A stretch of DNA of 54,688 bases from Candidatus Izemoplasma sp. (GCA_029939945.1 JAOZRX010000008.1:1-54688), one strand, 5' to 3'; counted from the first letter of the stretch, positions 19,687 to 30,284 are shown. The notes: generated by a model from the sequence alone, not told the origin. Numbers and translations are program-made.

Positions 19687-21150
19687 ATGTTTATCGGTAT
19701 TGATTTAGGTACTTCCAGTGTGAAGTTAGTTCTAGTAACAAAAGAAGGTATTGTAAAAAGAACTGTATCCAAAAACTATGATTTAATAATCCCAAAACCT
19801 TCATGGAGTGAACAAAATCCTGATGATTGGTATTCAAGGACTTTAGAAGCATTAAGAGAATTAGTTATAGGTTTTGAGGAAAATATCCAGGGAATAAGTT
19901 TTTCTGGACAAATGCATGGACTAGTTCTTCTAGATAAAAACGATAATGTTCTTAGAAATGCAATATTATGGAATGATCAAAGAACTGTAAAAGAAGTAGA
20001 TTATTTAAATAATGAAATTGGAATAGAAAAATTACTTGAGCAAACAGGTAATATTGCTTTAACTGGTCTTACTGCACCTAAATTATTATGGGTTAAAAGT
20101 AATGAGCCAAAGATATTTAAAAGAATTAGTAAAGTAATGTTGCCAAAAGATTACTTGATTTATAAATTGTCTGGAGAGTTTGCAAGTGATGTAACTGATT
20201 TATCTGGAACATTATATTTTGATTGTGAGAACAGAAAGTATAGTGAGTATATGCTTGAAATTCTTAGTCTAGATAAAAAGATGCTACCAAAAGTATATGA
20301 AAGTTATGAAGTTGTAGGTAGTTTAAAAAAAGAACTGCAAAAACTTTTAAATATAAAACAAAAAGTTAATGTAATTGCTGGTGGTGGAGATCAAGCCGTT
20401 GGCGCAGTAGGTGTTGGAATAGTAGGCGATGGTGAATGTAGTATTAGTCTTGGTACAAGTGGTGTTGTATTTGTATCGAGTGATAAGTTTAATATTGATA
20501 AAAAAAGTCATTTACAATCGTATGCTCATGCAAATGGAAAATATCATGTTATGGCAGTTATGCTTAACGCTGCAGGTGCTTTAAAATGGTGGAATGAAGA
20601 TGTGTTTGATGATAATGATTATGATGATTTCTTCAAAAGAGTTTTTGAGACAGAGATTGAAGAATCACTATTCTTTCTACCATATTTATCTGGTGAAAGA
20701 TCTCCTATCAATGATCCATACGCAAAAGGTGTATTGTTTGGACTAGGGAATCACCATAAGAAAGCTCAATTAGATAGAGCTATTGTTGAAGGTATTACAT
20801 TTGCATTAAGAGATTCATTCGAACTGATTAAAGAACTCGGAGTTGACATATCAAGAGTTAGAATCACGGGTGGAGGATCAAAAAGCGATATCTGGGCACA
20901 AATGATTTCTGATATATTTAGTGTTGAAGTAATCAAAATTGATACAGAAGAAGGTCCTGCATTAGGTGCTGCAATCTTGGCAATGGTCGGAACAAATGAA
21001 TATGAAAATGTAGAAGAAGCATGTGAAAAAATAATCAAGATAAGTAAAGTGTTTTATCCTAAATATAGAAACTCTAAATTGTACGATATGAAATATAGTA
21101 AATTTGTAAAAATATATCCTCAAATAAAGGAACTTTATAAAGATAAATAG
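19687..21150 (+). CDS. xylB: xylulokinase (FGGY family)
   Basis: FIGIDLGTSSVKLVL, ISFSGQMHGLVLLD, LWNDQRT, LPYLSGERSPINDPYA, GGGSKSDIWAQ. Confidence 0.95.
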   Translation: MFIGIDLGTSSVKLVLVTKEGIVKRTVSKNYDLIIPKPSWSEQNPDDWYSRTLEALRELVIGFEENIQGISFSGQMHGLVLLDKNDNVLRNAILWNDQRTVKEVDYLNNEIGIEKLLEQTGNIALTGLTAPKLLWVKSNEPKIFKRISKVMLPKDYLIYKLSGEFASDVTDLSGTLYFDCENRKYSEYMLEILSLDKKMLPKVYESYEVVGSLKKELQKLLNIKQKVNVIAGGGDQAVGAVGVGIVGDGECSISLGTSGVVFVSSDKFNIDKKSHLQSYAHANGKYHVMAVMLNAAGALKWWNEDVFDDNDYDDFFKRVFETEIEESLFFLPYLSGERSPINDPYAKGVLFGLGNHHKKAQLDRAIVEGITFALRDSFELIKELGVDISRVRITGGGSKSDIWAQMISDIFSVEVIKIDTEEGPALGAAILAMVGTNEYENVEEACEKIIKISKVFYPKYRNSKLYDMKYSKFVKIYPQIKELYKDK

Positions 21151-21206
21151 CAATAATAACGAATATGTTTTTAGGAAATATCATCAATTCATATTTTAAA
21201 AAAAGG

Positions 21207-21242
21207 TTTACATTACTTAGTTCTAGTGTTAAACTAAGTAAT
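21207..21242 (+). promoter_or_regulatory. Sugar ABC operon promoter overlapped by an 11-bp-arm inverted repeat
   Basis: TTTACA-N17-TAAACT; ATTACTTAGTT-9 nt-AACTAAGTAAT at 21212-21242. Confidence 0.5.
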
Positions 21243-21331
21243 AGATAAAAGATGATTATTTAAAAAGTTAGAGGCTGTATTGCTATCACTTTGATTATAA
21301 TCTAGGGTAAGAAGAACTAAAACGATTAGAG

Positions 21332-22861
21332 GTGGTTTATTTGGACAATGATAATATACTCGTTATGAAATCGATAACCAAATTGTTTCCAGGAGTAAGA
21401 GCTCTTGATGAAGTTAATATACATGTTAAAAGAGGAGAAATTCATTTTATTGTTGGTGAAAACGGAGCAGGTAAATCAACTTTGATGAAGGTTCTAAGTG
21501 GGATATATCCTAATGGTAGTTTTGATGGAGATATACTTTTTGATGGAAGAATTAAACACTTCCATGGAATAAAGGATTCTGTTTCTGATGGGATAGTTAT
21601 TATTAATCAAGAACTTGCATTGTTTCCGGATTTAACTGTATATGAGAATGTATTTGTCGGACACGAAGTTGTAAAACTTGGGAAAATAGTAGACTGGAGT
21701 AAAACTAAAGAGTTATCAAAGAAGTATTTAGATATGGTTGGATTAGATGTTGATATTTACAGATTGGCAGGTTCTTTAGGAGTTGGTAAACAACAACTAA
21801 TAGAAATCGCAAAAGCATTGAGTCAAAATGTAAAATTGTTAATTTTAGATGAACCAACAGCTGCACTAAATGAAAACGATAGTGCAAACTTACTACAATT
21901 ACTTGTTGAGTTAAAAAAAGAAGGTATCACTTCAATAATGATTTCACATAAATTAAAAGAAGTTGAAGCAATCGCTGACTCACTAACTGTTCTAAGAGAT
22001 GGTAAAACAATCATCAGAATGGATAGAAAAGATATTAATGAACAGGAAATCATCAAGAACATGGTTGGTAGAGAAATAGAAGATATTTTCCCAAAAAGAC
22101 CTGTATATAAAGGTGGGGAAGTTGTGCTTGAAACAGTGCATCTAAATTCTTTCGATACAGATTTAAACCGTTATATTGTCTCTGATGCTAATATTAAACT
22201 TCATAAAGGTGAAGTTGTAGGTATCTCTGGATTAATGGGAGCAGGAAGAACAGAACTTGCTCATAGCATCTTTGGTAATCCAAAGAATTATAAGATTTCA
22301 GGTAAGATTATTGCTTTTAATAAAGCGGTTAATCTTACTTCTCCAAAAGCAGCAATAGATCAAGGTATTGCTTATGTATCAGAAGATAGAAAAAAAGATG
22401 GATTAATCTTGCTTGAAACAATAAGTCAAAACATATGTATCGCTAATTTAAAGAAGATTTCAAAATTCGGGATTTTAAATTTCTTTAAACAAAATACTTA
22501 TGCTGAAAAATATGTTAGGGATATAGATATAAGAACTCCATCCATATTACAACAAGTTAAAAACTTAAGTGGTGGAAACCAGCAAAAAGTACAGGTAAGC
22601 AAATGGTTATTCTCAGAACCAAAAATTTTAATACTCGATGAACCAACTAGAGGAATTGATGTTGGGGCAAAATATGAGATTTATACAATAATTAATAATT
22701 TAGTAGCGAAAGGGATGAGTATTCTTATTATTTCTTCTGAATTGCCTGAAATTTTAGGAATGTGTGATCGCATTTATGTAATTGCTGAAGGTATTCAAAC
22801 AGCTGAGTTTGATATTAAAGACGCTACTGCAGAAAAAATTATGGAAAGTGCAACAATTTAG
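21332..22861 (+). CDS. xylG: Sugar ABC transporter ATP-binding protein (xylose type)
   Basis: Duplicated CUT2 ATPase (GENGAGKSTLMKVLSG, LSGGNQQKVQVSKWL); next to xylB. Confidence 0.9.
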   Translation: MVYLDNDNILVMKSITKLFPGVRALDEVNIHVKRGEIHFIVGENGAGKSTLMKVLSGIYPNGSFDGDILFDGRIKHFHGIKDSVSDGIVIINQELALFPDLTVYENVFVGHEVVKLGKIVDWSKTKELSKKYLDMVGLDVDIYRLAGSLGVGKQQLIEIAKALSQNVKLLILDEPTAALNENDSANLLQLLVELKKEGITSIMISHKLKEVEAIADSLTVLRDGKTIIRMDRKDINEQEIIKNMVGREIEDIFPKRPVYKGGEVVLETVHLNSFDTDLNRYIVSDANIKLHKGEVVGISGLMGAGRTELAHSIFGNPKNYKISGKIIAFNKAVNLTSPKAAIDQGIAYVSEDRKKDGLILLETISQNICIANLKKISKFGILNFFKQNTYAEKYVRDIDIRTPSILQQVKNLSGGNQQKVQVSKWLFSEPKILILDEPTRGIDVGAKYEIYTIINNLVAKGMSILIISSELPEILGMCDRIYVIAEGIQTAEFDIKDATAEKIMESATI

Positions 22862-22870
22862 GTGAATACA

Positions 22871-24316
22871 ATGAGTGAAAATGGAAAAACAAAAAGTTTT
22901 ATGGAAAAACTTCCATGGTTAATTTATAAATATTTCTTAACATTAATTTCAATGTTGAGAACTAACATCCGTGATTACGGAATGTATATTGCTTTGAGTG
23001 TAATCTTTATCGCATTTGGTAGTATGACTGGTTGGGTATTCCTTGGACCAGTAAACTTTACAAATCTATTGAATCAAACAGCATATGTATCCGTATTAGC
23101 TGTAGGGATGACGCTAGTAATTGTAACAAGACAAATTGATTTATCTGTTGGTTACATTGGTGCATTTCTAGGAGCATACGTTGTAGTTGCTGTTGAAAAC
23201 CAAGGACAATCTGTAGTAGTTGCACTACTTGGTGCATTAGTAATAACTGTTATAGTTGGTATAATAAAAGGTTTATTTATAGCAAAAATTAAAGTACCTG
23301 CATTCGTAGTTACATTAGCTGGTATGTTTATCTTTAAAGGATTTTTAATGCTTAAAACAAATAATAGATATATTCCTACTTCACATCCGTTTTTCCAAAA
23401 GATTGGGATTGGGTATTTAACAACATACGAAGTTGGTGGAGTAGATCTGATAACTCTTATTATTGGTGGAGTGTTATTATTAGTAGTAGTAATATCTGGA
23501 ATTAGAGGAAGAAAGAAAAATGTAAAACTGGGTATTCCAAATGAAAAGATTGAGTTATTTATTACTAAATTAGTATTTATGTCAGCAGTTTTAACATATT
23601 TATCTTGGACTTTGGCTTCATTTAGAGGTATATCATATTTATTATTAATAACAGTAGTGGTAGTTGCGGTTTATCACTTTATGACAACTCAAACTACACT
23701 TGGACGTAGGATTTACGCTGTAGGTGGAAATCCTGATGCCGCTGAATTATCAGGTATTAGTGTTGAAAAAATATTAGTTATAGTTATGATTTCAATGGGT
23801 ATATTAGCTTTAATATCAGGAGTAATGTATGCTTCAAGATTACAAAATACATCTCCTAACCATGGACCTTTTTGGGAGTTATATGCAATTGCAGCCGCTT
23901 TTATAGGAGGATGTAGTGCAGCAGGAGGTATTGGTAAAGTTGTCAATGCTGTAATTGGTTCTATCGTAATCATGTCACTTAAAAATGGAATGGCATTATC
24001 TGGTGTTAATGCGAATATTGAATCTATTATCTTAGGGTCTGTATTACTTCTTGCAGTTGTATTTGATATTTATACAAGAAATGTTAGACCAGTTGATTTA
24101 GTAGGAATGCATTATGCAAAAAAAGAATATGGAGACCAATTGAAGGAAGCTAAGATTAAATTAAAAGAAGCAAAATTAGAATTTATGCAAGCTAAGAAAG
24201 AACAAAAAGAAGATGTACTAGAGTATGAATATAAAGTAACAAACGCTCAAGGAGCATATAATAAATTAAATGAAAAAATTAGAATAGCAAAAGAAGAAGA
24301 TTTTATTAAAGCATAA
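22871..24316 (+). CDS. xylH: Sugar ABC transporter permease (xylose type) with C-terminal coiled-coil extension
   Basis: CUT2 permease (GMTLVIVTRQIDLSVGYIGAFLGA, AVGGNPDAAELSGI); charged heptad-like tail. Confidence 0.88.
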   Translation: MSENGKTKSFMEKLPWLIYKYFLTLISMLRTNIRDYGMYIALSVIFIAFGSMTGWVFLGPVNFTNLLNQTAYVSVLAVGMTLVIVTRQIDLSVGYIGAFLGAYVVVAVENQGQSVVVALLGALVITVIVGIIKGLFIAKIKVPAFVVTLAGMFIFKGFLMLKTNNRYIPTSHPFFQKIGIGYLTTYEVGGVDLITLIIGGVLLLVVVISGIRGRKKNVKLGIPNEKIELFITKLVFMSAVLTYLSWTLASFRGISYLLLITVVVVAVYHFMTTQTTLGRRIYAVGGNPDAAELSGISVEKILVIVMISMGILALISGVMYASRLQNTSPNHGPFWELYAIAAAFIGGCSAAGGIGKVVNAVIGSIVIMSLKNGMALSGVNANIESIILGSVLLLAVVFDIYTRNVRPVDLVGMHYAKKEYGDQLKEAKIKLKEAKLEFMQAKKEQKEDVLEYEYKVTNAQGAYNKLNEKIRIAKEEDFIKA

Positions 24317-24374
24317 CTTAAGGAACAAGGTACATTATTTTGTACTGAAAATAAAAAAATAGAAGGAGAAAAAA

Positions 24375-25550
24375 ATGAGAAAAATTATTAGTTTTTTATT
24401 AGTTTCAATGCTTGTATTATCTTTAGCAGCATGTGGTGGAAAAGACACAATTAAAATTGGTGTTGTTTTACCAGATGCATCTGAAGAAAGATGGGCAAAT
24501 CAAGATGGAGCATTCTTTATTGAAGAATTAGATGCTCTTGGTGAAGGTTACGAGTATGAGATTTTATTCTCAGAAGGTGACGAAGGAAAAGAAAAATCAA
24601 ATGTTGAAGCTTTAATCGCTAAAGGTGCAGAAGTAATTATTCTGACTACCGAAGGTTCTGGTGCTGGTGCAGTTCAAGCAGCTCACGAAGCTGAAGTACA
24701 ATTAATAGCTCATGACCGTATGGCAAAATCAGCTACAGACGCTGCAGATTACTACACAACTTTCAATAGTTGGAATGTTGGAAAAGCAATGGGTGCTCAC
24801 TTAGCTGAACAAGCTGCTGCTGAAGGATGTACTGCTGCTGCAAAATGTGATCTTGCAATCTTTGCAGGTCGTGTTGCTGACTGGCCAAATGCTACTTATT
24901 TCTTTGGTGGAGCATTTGAAGAGTTACAACCTGTTCTTGGTATTTTTAATATTGTGAATATTGATGATACATTCAGTTCAGTTGCAATGTACACAGAAGC
25001 TACATTTAATGATGCTGCAAAAGACGCTTTACAAGCTGCTATGTTACCAGTTGATACAGACTGGAATCCTGAAACAGCAGGTATTAAAGCTGCTGCTGTA
25101 GTTGCTCAAATTACTAAAACTTCTGATAGCATATTTGTATTAGCTCCAAATGATGATACTTCAGCTGCAATCAGACAAGAATTTGCAAAAATGGAAACAC
25201 CTTATACAAATTATTATACAACTGGACAAGATGCTTCTAACGTAACTTTAGCTAGTTTAATGGGAGATCCTATTAAAGGTAAAGGGACTCAAACTATGAC
25301 AGTATTCAAAGACGTTTCTAAATTAGTAAAAGATTCAGTTGCTATTGCTAAAAACGTTGTAGATGGTGTTGATGGATTAGTTGGATTAACTTCTGGACCT
25401 TCAATTGATGGTGCAAAAACTGCTTATTCTCCAATTGATACTTTATTAGCTACAAATCCTCAATTAACATATGATACAATTTTTGCTACAGGGTATAAAG
25501 ATGAAAGTGACGATACTTTCAGTAACGTTGACTTTACTCCTTATAAATAA
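24375..25550 (+). CDS. xylF: Sugar ABC transporter substrate-binding lipoprotein (xylose type)
   Basis: Lipobox LAACGGK; periplasmic binding protein fold; last gene of importer operon. Confidence 0.85.
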   Translation: MRKIISFLLVSMLVLSLAACGGKDTIKIGVVLPDASEERWANQDGAFFIEELDALGEGYEYEILFSEGDEGKEKSNVEALIAKGAEVIILTTEGSGAGAVQAAHEAEVQLIAHDRMAKSATDAADYYTTFNSWNVGKAMGAHLAEQAAAEGCTAAAKCDLAIFAGRVADWPNATYFFGGAFEELQPVLGIFNIVNIDDTFSSVAMYTEATFNDAAKDALQAAMLPVDTDWNPETAGIKAAAVVAQITKTSDSIFVLAPNDDTSAAIRQEFAKMETPYTNYYTTGQDASNVTLASLMGDPIKGKGTQTMTVFKDVSKLVKDSVAIAKNVVDGVDGLVGLTSGPSIDGAKTAYSPIDTLLATNPQLTYDTIFATGYKDESDDTFSNVDFTPYK

Positions 25551-25585
25551 TAATTTATTCACAAACCTCTTATTTTTATGAAATA

Positions 25586-25616
25586 AACACTTTGAGCCTA
25601 GCTCAGAGTGTTTTTT
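25586..25616 (+). terminator. Intrinsic terminator
   Basis: AACACTTTGAGC-cta-GCTCAGAGTGTTTTTT. Confidence 0.85.
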
Positions 25617-25793
25617 CTTGAGTTTTTTATGCTTATAAGTTTAATATATAAATTAGTTGAATTTATATGCAGAGCCTCATATACTGAAATTAGAAGGACT
25701 ACATTATTGAAGAAAAAGATGAAGAAGTTCTTTTAGTTTGCACTTGAGATAGATTTTTGTGTGAGTATTTCAATAATATTAGGAGGTTTTTAT

Positions 25794-26867
25794 ATGAACA
25801 AATTACTAACTATAATTTTAATTATAATTCTTTCTTTTACACTAGTTGGATGTAATAACTCAAATGATTCAAAAACAAAATTAGAACCAATCGTAGCAAC
25901 TTCTAATATAACTAGTACAGATGATACAATCAGTTTAGATATCAAAATCACAGATGAAGACTCAACATTAATAAGTGCTAAAGCTGTCTTATATAAAGAT
26001 GATATAATAGTTGATGAAGTATTATTGCTTGAAGAATCAAATGATATCAGCTTTGATTCACTATTATTTGATTCTGCATATATGATAGTAGTAGAAGTGA
26101 AGTGTGATTTACTTGATGAATTTGGAGTGCAAGATTTAAGAATTGTACCAAAATATATATCAACATTGGAAGAAGGTTATGGACGAGTGGCAGATTATAA
26201 TATCTTATTTATTGGAAATAGTTTTACATTCTATAATGATATGCCAACAATGGTTATGGATATAGGATTAAGTAATGATTTAGATATAAGGGTAGAACAA
26301 ATATCTTATGGAGGATATTCTTTAAGTGACTATATTGAAGATGGTTCTGATGATCTTCAAGAAGTGATAGATAAATTAGGAGAACGAGAATGGGATTATG
26401 TTATATTACAAGAACACAGCAGTAAACCATATTATGATAAAGAAGAATTTCTATCTTCTGTAGATACATTAAGTCAGATTATAAAAGATAATGGAGCTGA
26501 AGTGATATTATTTTCTACTTGGAGTTATCGTGATGGCTCTTCCAAATTATCTAGCACAGGGTTAACTTATACTGAATTTTACAATGCTCTTACAAGTGCA
26601 TATGAAGAAGCTGCAGAACTTAGCAATACTTCAATAGCACCAGTTGGAACAGCGTTTTATAATTTAACAATGGAACAACCTGAAATAAACCTATTAGTTA
26701 GTGATGATTTTCATCCTAGAGTAGAGGGTAGTTATGTAACTGCATATATATTCTATACTCAAATATTTGGAGAAGAAAATAATAATGAATATACACCTAG
26801 TGGTTTATCAAATGAAACTTTGATTATCTTACGCGAATATGCAGTTGAGGCACTAAATCTATCATAA
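25794..26867 (+). CDS. Lipoprotein with DUF4886/SGNH-hydrolase-like domain
   Basis: Lipobox LVGCNN; YNILFIGNSFTFYNDMP, ISYGGYSL, DYVILQEHS, DDFHPRVEGSYVTAYIFY. Confidence 0.75.
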   Translation: MNKLLTIILIIILSFTLVGCNNSNDSKTKLEPIVATSNITSTDDTISLDIKITDEDSTLISAKAVLYKDDIIVDEVLLLEESNDISFDSLLFDSAYMIVVEVKCDLLDEFGVQDLRIVPKYISTLEEGYGRVADYNILFIGNSFTFYNDMPTMVMDIGLSNDLDIRVEQISYGGYSLSDYIEDGSDDLQEVIDKLGEREWDYVILQEHSSKPYYDKEEFLSSVDTLSQIIKDNGAEVILFSTWSYRDGSSKLSSTGLTYTEFYNALTSAYEEAAELSNTSIAPVGTAFYNLTMEQPEINLLVSDDFHPRVEGSYVTAYIFYTQIFGEENNNEYTPSGLSNETLIILREYAVEALNLS

Positions 26868-26905
26868 CTACTTATAATAGTAAAAAAAGTGTTATATTAA
26901 TTAGA

Positions 26906-26923
26906 ATCACAGATATCTGTGAT
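26906..26923. repeat. Perfect 18-bp palindrome
   Basis: ATCACAGATATCTGTGAT. Confidence 0.9.
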
Positions 26924-26944
26924 GGTTGTTATAAATAAAATAAT

Positions 26945-26970
26945 AAAGCCTTTTTGGCTTTTTCATTTTT
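26945..26970 (+). terminator. Intrinsic terminator
   Basis: AAAGCC-ttttt-GGCTTT followed by T-rich tract. Confidence 0.7.
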
Positions 26971-27113
26971 TTTATTAATGAATATATATGAATCAAGTTA
27001 ATAATTGCAGTAATAATAAAGAATTATAAGACTTAATAAATATTTAATAAATAAAACATATTGAGATAATAAGTATTCGATATACTGTAGTTGTATAAGA
27101 GAGAGGTGTTTTT

Positions 27114-27860
27114 ATGGATAAGATTTTAGAAAGTAAAAATTTATGTAAAACGTATTATAGTAATGATGTAGAATTTCATGCATTAAAAAATGTTGATTTA
27201 GAAATAAACCAAGGTGAGTTTGTTGCGATTATGGGACAATCAGGTTCTGGTAAATCAACGCTATTATATACATTAAGTGGAATGGATGATATTACAGCTG
27301 GAGAAGTATATATAAGAGATCAAAAAATCAATAACTTAAAAGAGAAGCAAATAACAAAAATCCGTCGAGAAAATATAGGCTTTATTTTCCAAGGTATTAA
27401 TTTAGTTTCCAATTTAACATTAAAAGAAAATGTTATCGTACCAGGATATTTAGCTACGAAATCAAAAGGTGTTATCGATGAGAGAGCAACAAACTTATTA
27501 AATAGGATGGAAATTATGGATCAAGTAGATAAATTACCTACACAAGTATCTGGTGGACAAAAACAAAGAGCAGCAATCGCAAGAGCAATGATTAATAATC
27601 CTGATATATTATTCGCAGATGAACCAACTGGTGCTTTAAATTCAAGTAGCAGTAAAGCAGTTCTTGATCTAATTAAAAGTTTTAATGAAGATGGACAAAC
27701 AATCATTATGGTAACTCATGATATCAAGTCAGCATCATATGCAAACAGAGTAGTATTTTTAAAAGATGGACGAATTGAAGGTGAACTAGATTTAAAGAGA
27801 TACCAAACTGATAATCAAGAAAAAGTAATTTTTGACTTTTTGAGTGAAAAGGGTTGGTAA
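27114..27860 (+). CDS. ABC exporter ATP-binding protein (MacB/BceA-like)
   Basis: MGQSGSGKSTLLYTLSGMDDITAGEV, VSGGQKQRAAIARA, ILFADEPTGALN. Confidence 0.92.
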   Translation: MDKILESKNLCKTYYSNDVEFHALKNVDLEINQGEFVAIMGQSGSGKSTLLYTLSGMDDITAGEVYIRDQKINNLKEKQITKIRRENIGFIFQGINLVSNLTLKENVIVPGYLATKSKGVIDERATNLLNRMEIMDQVDKLPTQVSGGQKQRAAIARAMINNPDILFADEPTGALNSSSSKAVLDLIKSFNEDGQTIIMVTHDIKSASYANRVVFLKDGRIEGELDLKRYQTDNQEKVIFDFLSEKGW

Positions 27861-27861
27861 T

Positions 27862-30216
27862 ATGAAAACTATCTTAATAATGGTTTGGGCAAATATAAGA
27901 TCTAAAAAACTGCAAAGTATTGCCCTTGGGGCAGTATTTATCGCAGTAAGTATTTTATTCCTCTTATCAATTAGGTTATTTGGAACTGCTGGAGCATTTG
28001 AAGAGTTATATATAGAATCTAAAACTAGTCAGAGTTTAATTTATGTAAATGGAGAAGATTCAAAAAACATTATAGCTAATTATTTAGAAGGTAATGAAGA
28101 AATACTTAATGTGAATATTTTAGATAATTTTGATGATATTATTGAAACGAATATAAAACAGGGAGATGAATTGATACCGATACCTGATGCATTTTTTACA
28201 GAATATGCAACTGGAGAGTTTGATCAAATCAAAATAGTTGAGGGTAAATCAACAAGTGAACTCTTGGATAACGAAGTAATATTTAGTTACGGTAAAAGCA
28301 AACTTAACAATATATCTTTAGGAGATGTTATAGTTGTTAATACAGAACAAGGAACAAAAGAATTGACTATCGCAGGAATTGGTGTAGATTTAACATTTAA
28401 TTTCGATACGATTACTTTGAATAGATTTTGGACAACCAAAGCAAACATTGAAAGTTTTAATAGCGATGAAGAACAATACTCAATCGGTATTAACTATAAT
28501 AATTACTCAAAAGAATTAGAAGAAGAAATACTTGATGAAATAGTTGTTGCACTTGGAGATAGTGCAAGTGATGCACTAATACTTTCTCACCAAATAATTT
28601 TACAAGCGAATTCTTTCTTTCAAGTAGTTATGGGAGCAATATTTACACTTATTGGAGTTATATTAATTGTTGTTGGATTATTTATTATAAGAAGTATTGT
28701 ATTCAACAATATAGTTACAGAAAGTAAAAAAATAGCTACATTAAAAAGTACCGGATTTTCATCAAATAATATCATCTCAATGTATTTGTTTGAATATGGG
28801 GTTATAGCTTTTATTAGTATAATAATAGGTATCTTTGGTAGTTTAGCTTTAAGTGATATTGTCTTAAGTGATTTGAATGATTTATCTAATATGTTTGGGT
28901 TATCTAGTAATATAAATATTGTTCAAACTACTTTAGTATTTATTGTGATAATATCAATAATTGAATTTACTGTTTATTTAGTATCAAGAGGGGTTTCTAA
29001 AATAAATCCTGCAGTAGCACTTAGTAGAGGGATGCAAGTAAATGAAACCAAAGCTGTTGTTTCGTTAATTGAACATAAAAAAATGCCGCTTAGTCTTGTT
29101 TTAGCCTTTAAGGACATTCTCTATAATAAGAAGATGATTATAACATTGATTCTATTTATTATTGCAACAACGTTTACCATTGTTTCTTTATCATCAGCAT
29201 CATATTCATTAAATACACAAAAAACAAATAACCAATTATGGTTAGGTTATGATATAGATGCTAAAGTGGTTAGTTCAACTCCCTTAGATTTAGAAGCACA
29301 TCAAGAAATCATATCAAAACTAGAAGAATCAGTTTATGTAGAAGGAACAGTAACGGTTTTCCTAGATTTAAAAAGTCAAATATATGACGATAACCAAGAA
29401 AAATACTTAACATCAATAAGTCAGATATTTGTAACTGAAAATAAAGAACCTATTGATTTTAGTGTAACAAATGGTAGACTTCCTGAAAACGAGAATGAAA
29501 TCATGCTTGCTCATAACCTATTAGTACTATTAGAAAAAGAGATAGGAGATTACACAACTGTAAGATCACTCGGTGAAGAAAGAGAACTACTTATTGTTGG
29601 AGAATGTCAAAGTCTTACTAACCAAGGAATGACCTTTAGATTGTTCTTTGATGAAATAGAAGATGAGTTTCTTAACAATTCATTAATCCAAATTAATTTC
29701 ATTGATGGTGTTGAAGAAGAAGTATTGGTTAACGAAATGGCAACATTATTTGATTCTGATATTACTTTGGTATTCGAATATGCTAATGTATCAATGGTAT
29801 CAATGTTTGATATCTTAGGCACAGTAACAAACGGTATAATTGGTATTTTCGCAGTTATTTGCTTAGTGATATTATTGAATTTAAATTTAACAAATGTTAA
29901 CAAAGAAAGATTTAACTATGGTATTTATAAATCAATTGGAATGGATAATCAAAGCATAATAAATATATACTTATTTAAAAATAGTATCATCAATATAATT
30001 GGAGTTATAATTGGTGGGACACTCGGAATATTGACTGTACCAAGCATTATGAATACAATGATGTCAGGTCTAGGACTTAGCGAATTTCCAACAAGTATTA
30101 ACTATATAAGCATCCTAGTATCTATTGGAATTGTATTCGCAGTAACATTCTTAAATGCTTTAGTAATTAAAAGAAATATTTCCTTAATTACACCAAAAGA
30201 ACTATTAGTAGAATAA
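27862..30216 (+). CDS. FtsX-type ABC transporter permease
   Basis: Two FtsX-like four-TM units with large extracytoplasmic regions. Confidence 0.9.
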   Translation: MKTILIMVWANIRSKKLQSIALGAVFIAVSILFLLSIRLFGTAGAFEELYIESKTSQSLIYVNGEDSKNIIANYLEGNEEILNVNILDNFDDIIETNIKQGDELIPIPDAFFTEYATGEFDQIKIVEGKSTSELLDNEVIFSYGKSKLNNISLGDVIVVNTEQGTKELTIAGIGVDLTFNFDTITLNRFWTTKANIESFNSDEEQYSIGINYNNYSKELEEEILDEIVVALGDSASDALILSHQIILQANSFFQVVMGAIFTLIGVILIVVGLFIIRSIVFNNIVTESKKIATLKSTGFSSNNIISMYLFEYGVIAFISIIIGIFGSLALSDIVLSDLNDLSNMFGLSSNINIVQTTLVFIVIISIIEFTVYLVSRGVSKINPAVALSRGMQVNETKAVVSLIEHKKMPLSLVLAFKDILYNKKMIITLILFIIATTFTIVSLSSASYSLNTQKTNNQLWLGYDIDAKVVSSTPLDLEAHQEIISKLEESVYVEGTVTVFLDLKSQIYDDNQEKYLTSISQIFVTENKEPIDFSVTNGRLPENENEIMLAHNLLVLLEKEIGDYTTVRSLGEERELLIVGECQSLTNQGMTFRLFFDEIEDEFLNNSLIQINFIDGVEEEVLVNEMATLFDSDITLVFEYANVSMVSMFDILGTVTNGIIGIFAVICLVILLNLNLTNVNKERFNYGIYKSIGMDNQSIINIYLFKNSIINIIGVIIGGTLGILTVPSIMNTMMSGLGLSEFPTSINYISILVSIGIVFAVTFLNALVIKRNISLITPKELLVE

Positions 30217-30220
30217 GCAC

Positions 30221-30245
30221 AATAGAGCATTTTTGCTCTATTTTG
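30221..30245 (+). terminator. Hairpin between permease and regulator genes
   Basis: AATAGAGCA-ttt-TGCTCTATTTTG. Confidence 0.65.
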
Positions 30246-30284
30246 TTTATGTGATATAATGGAAAATATAAGTGGGGTGTTAAA

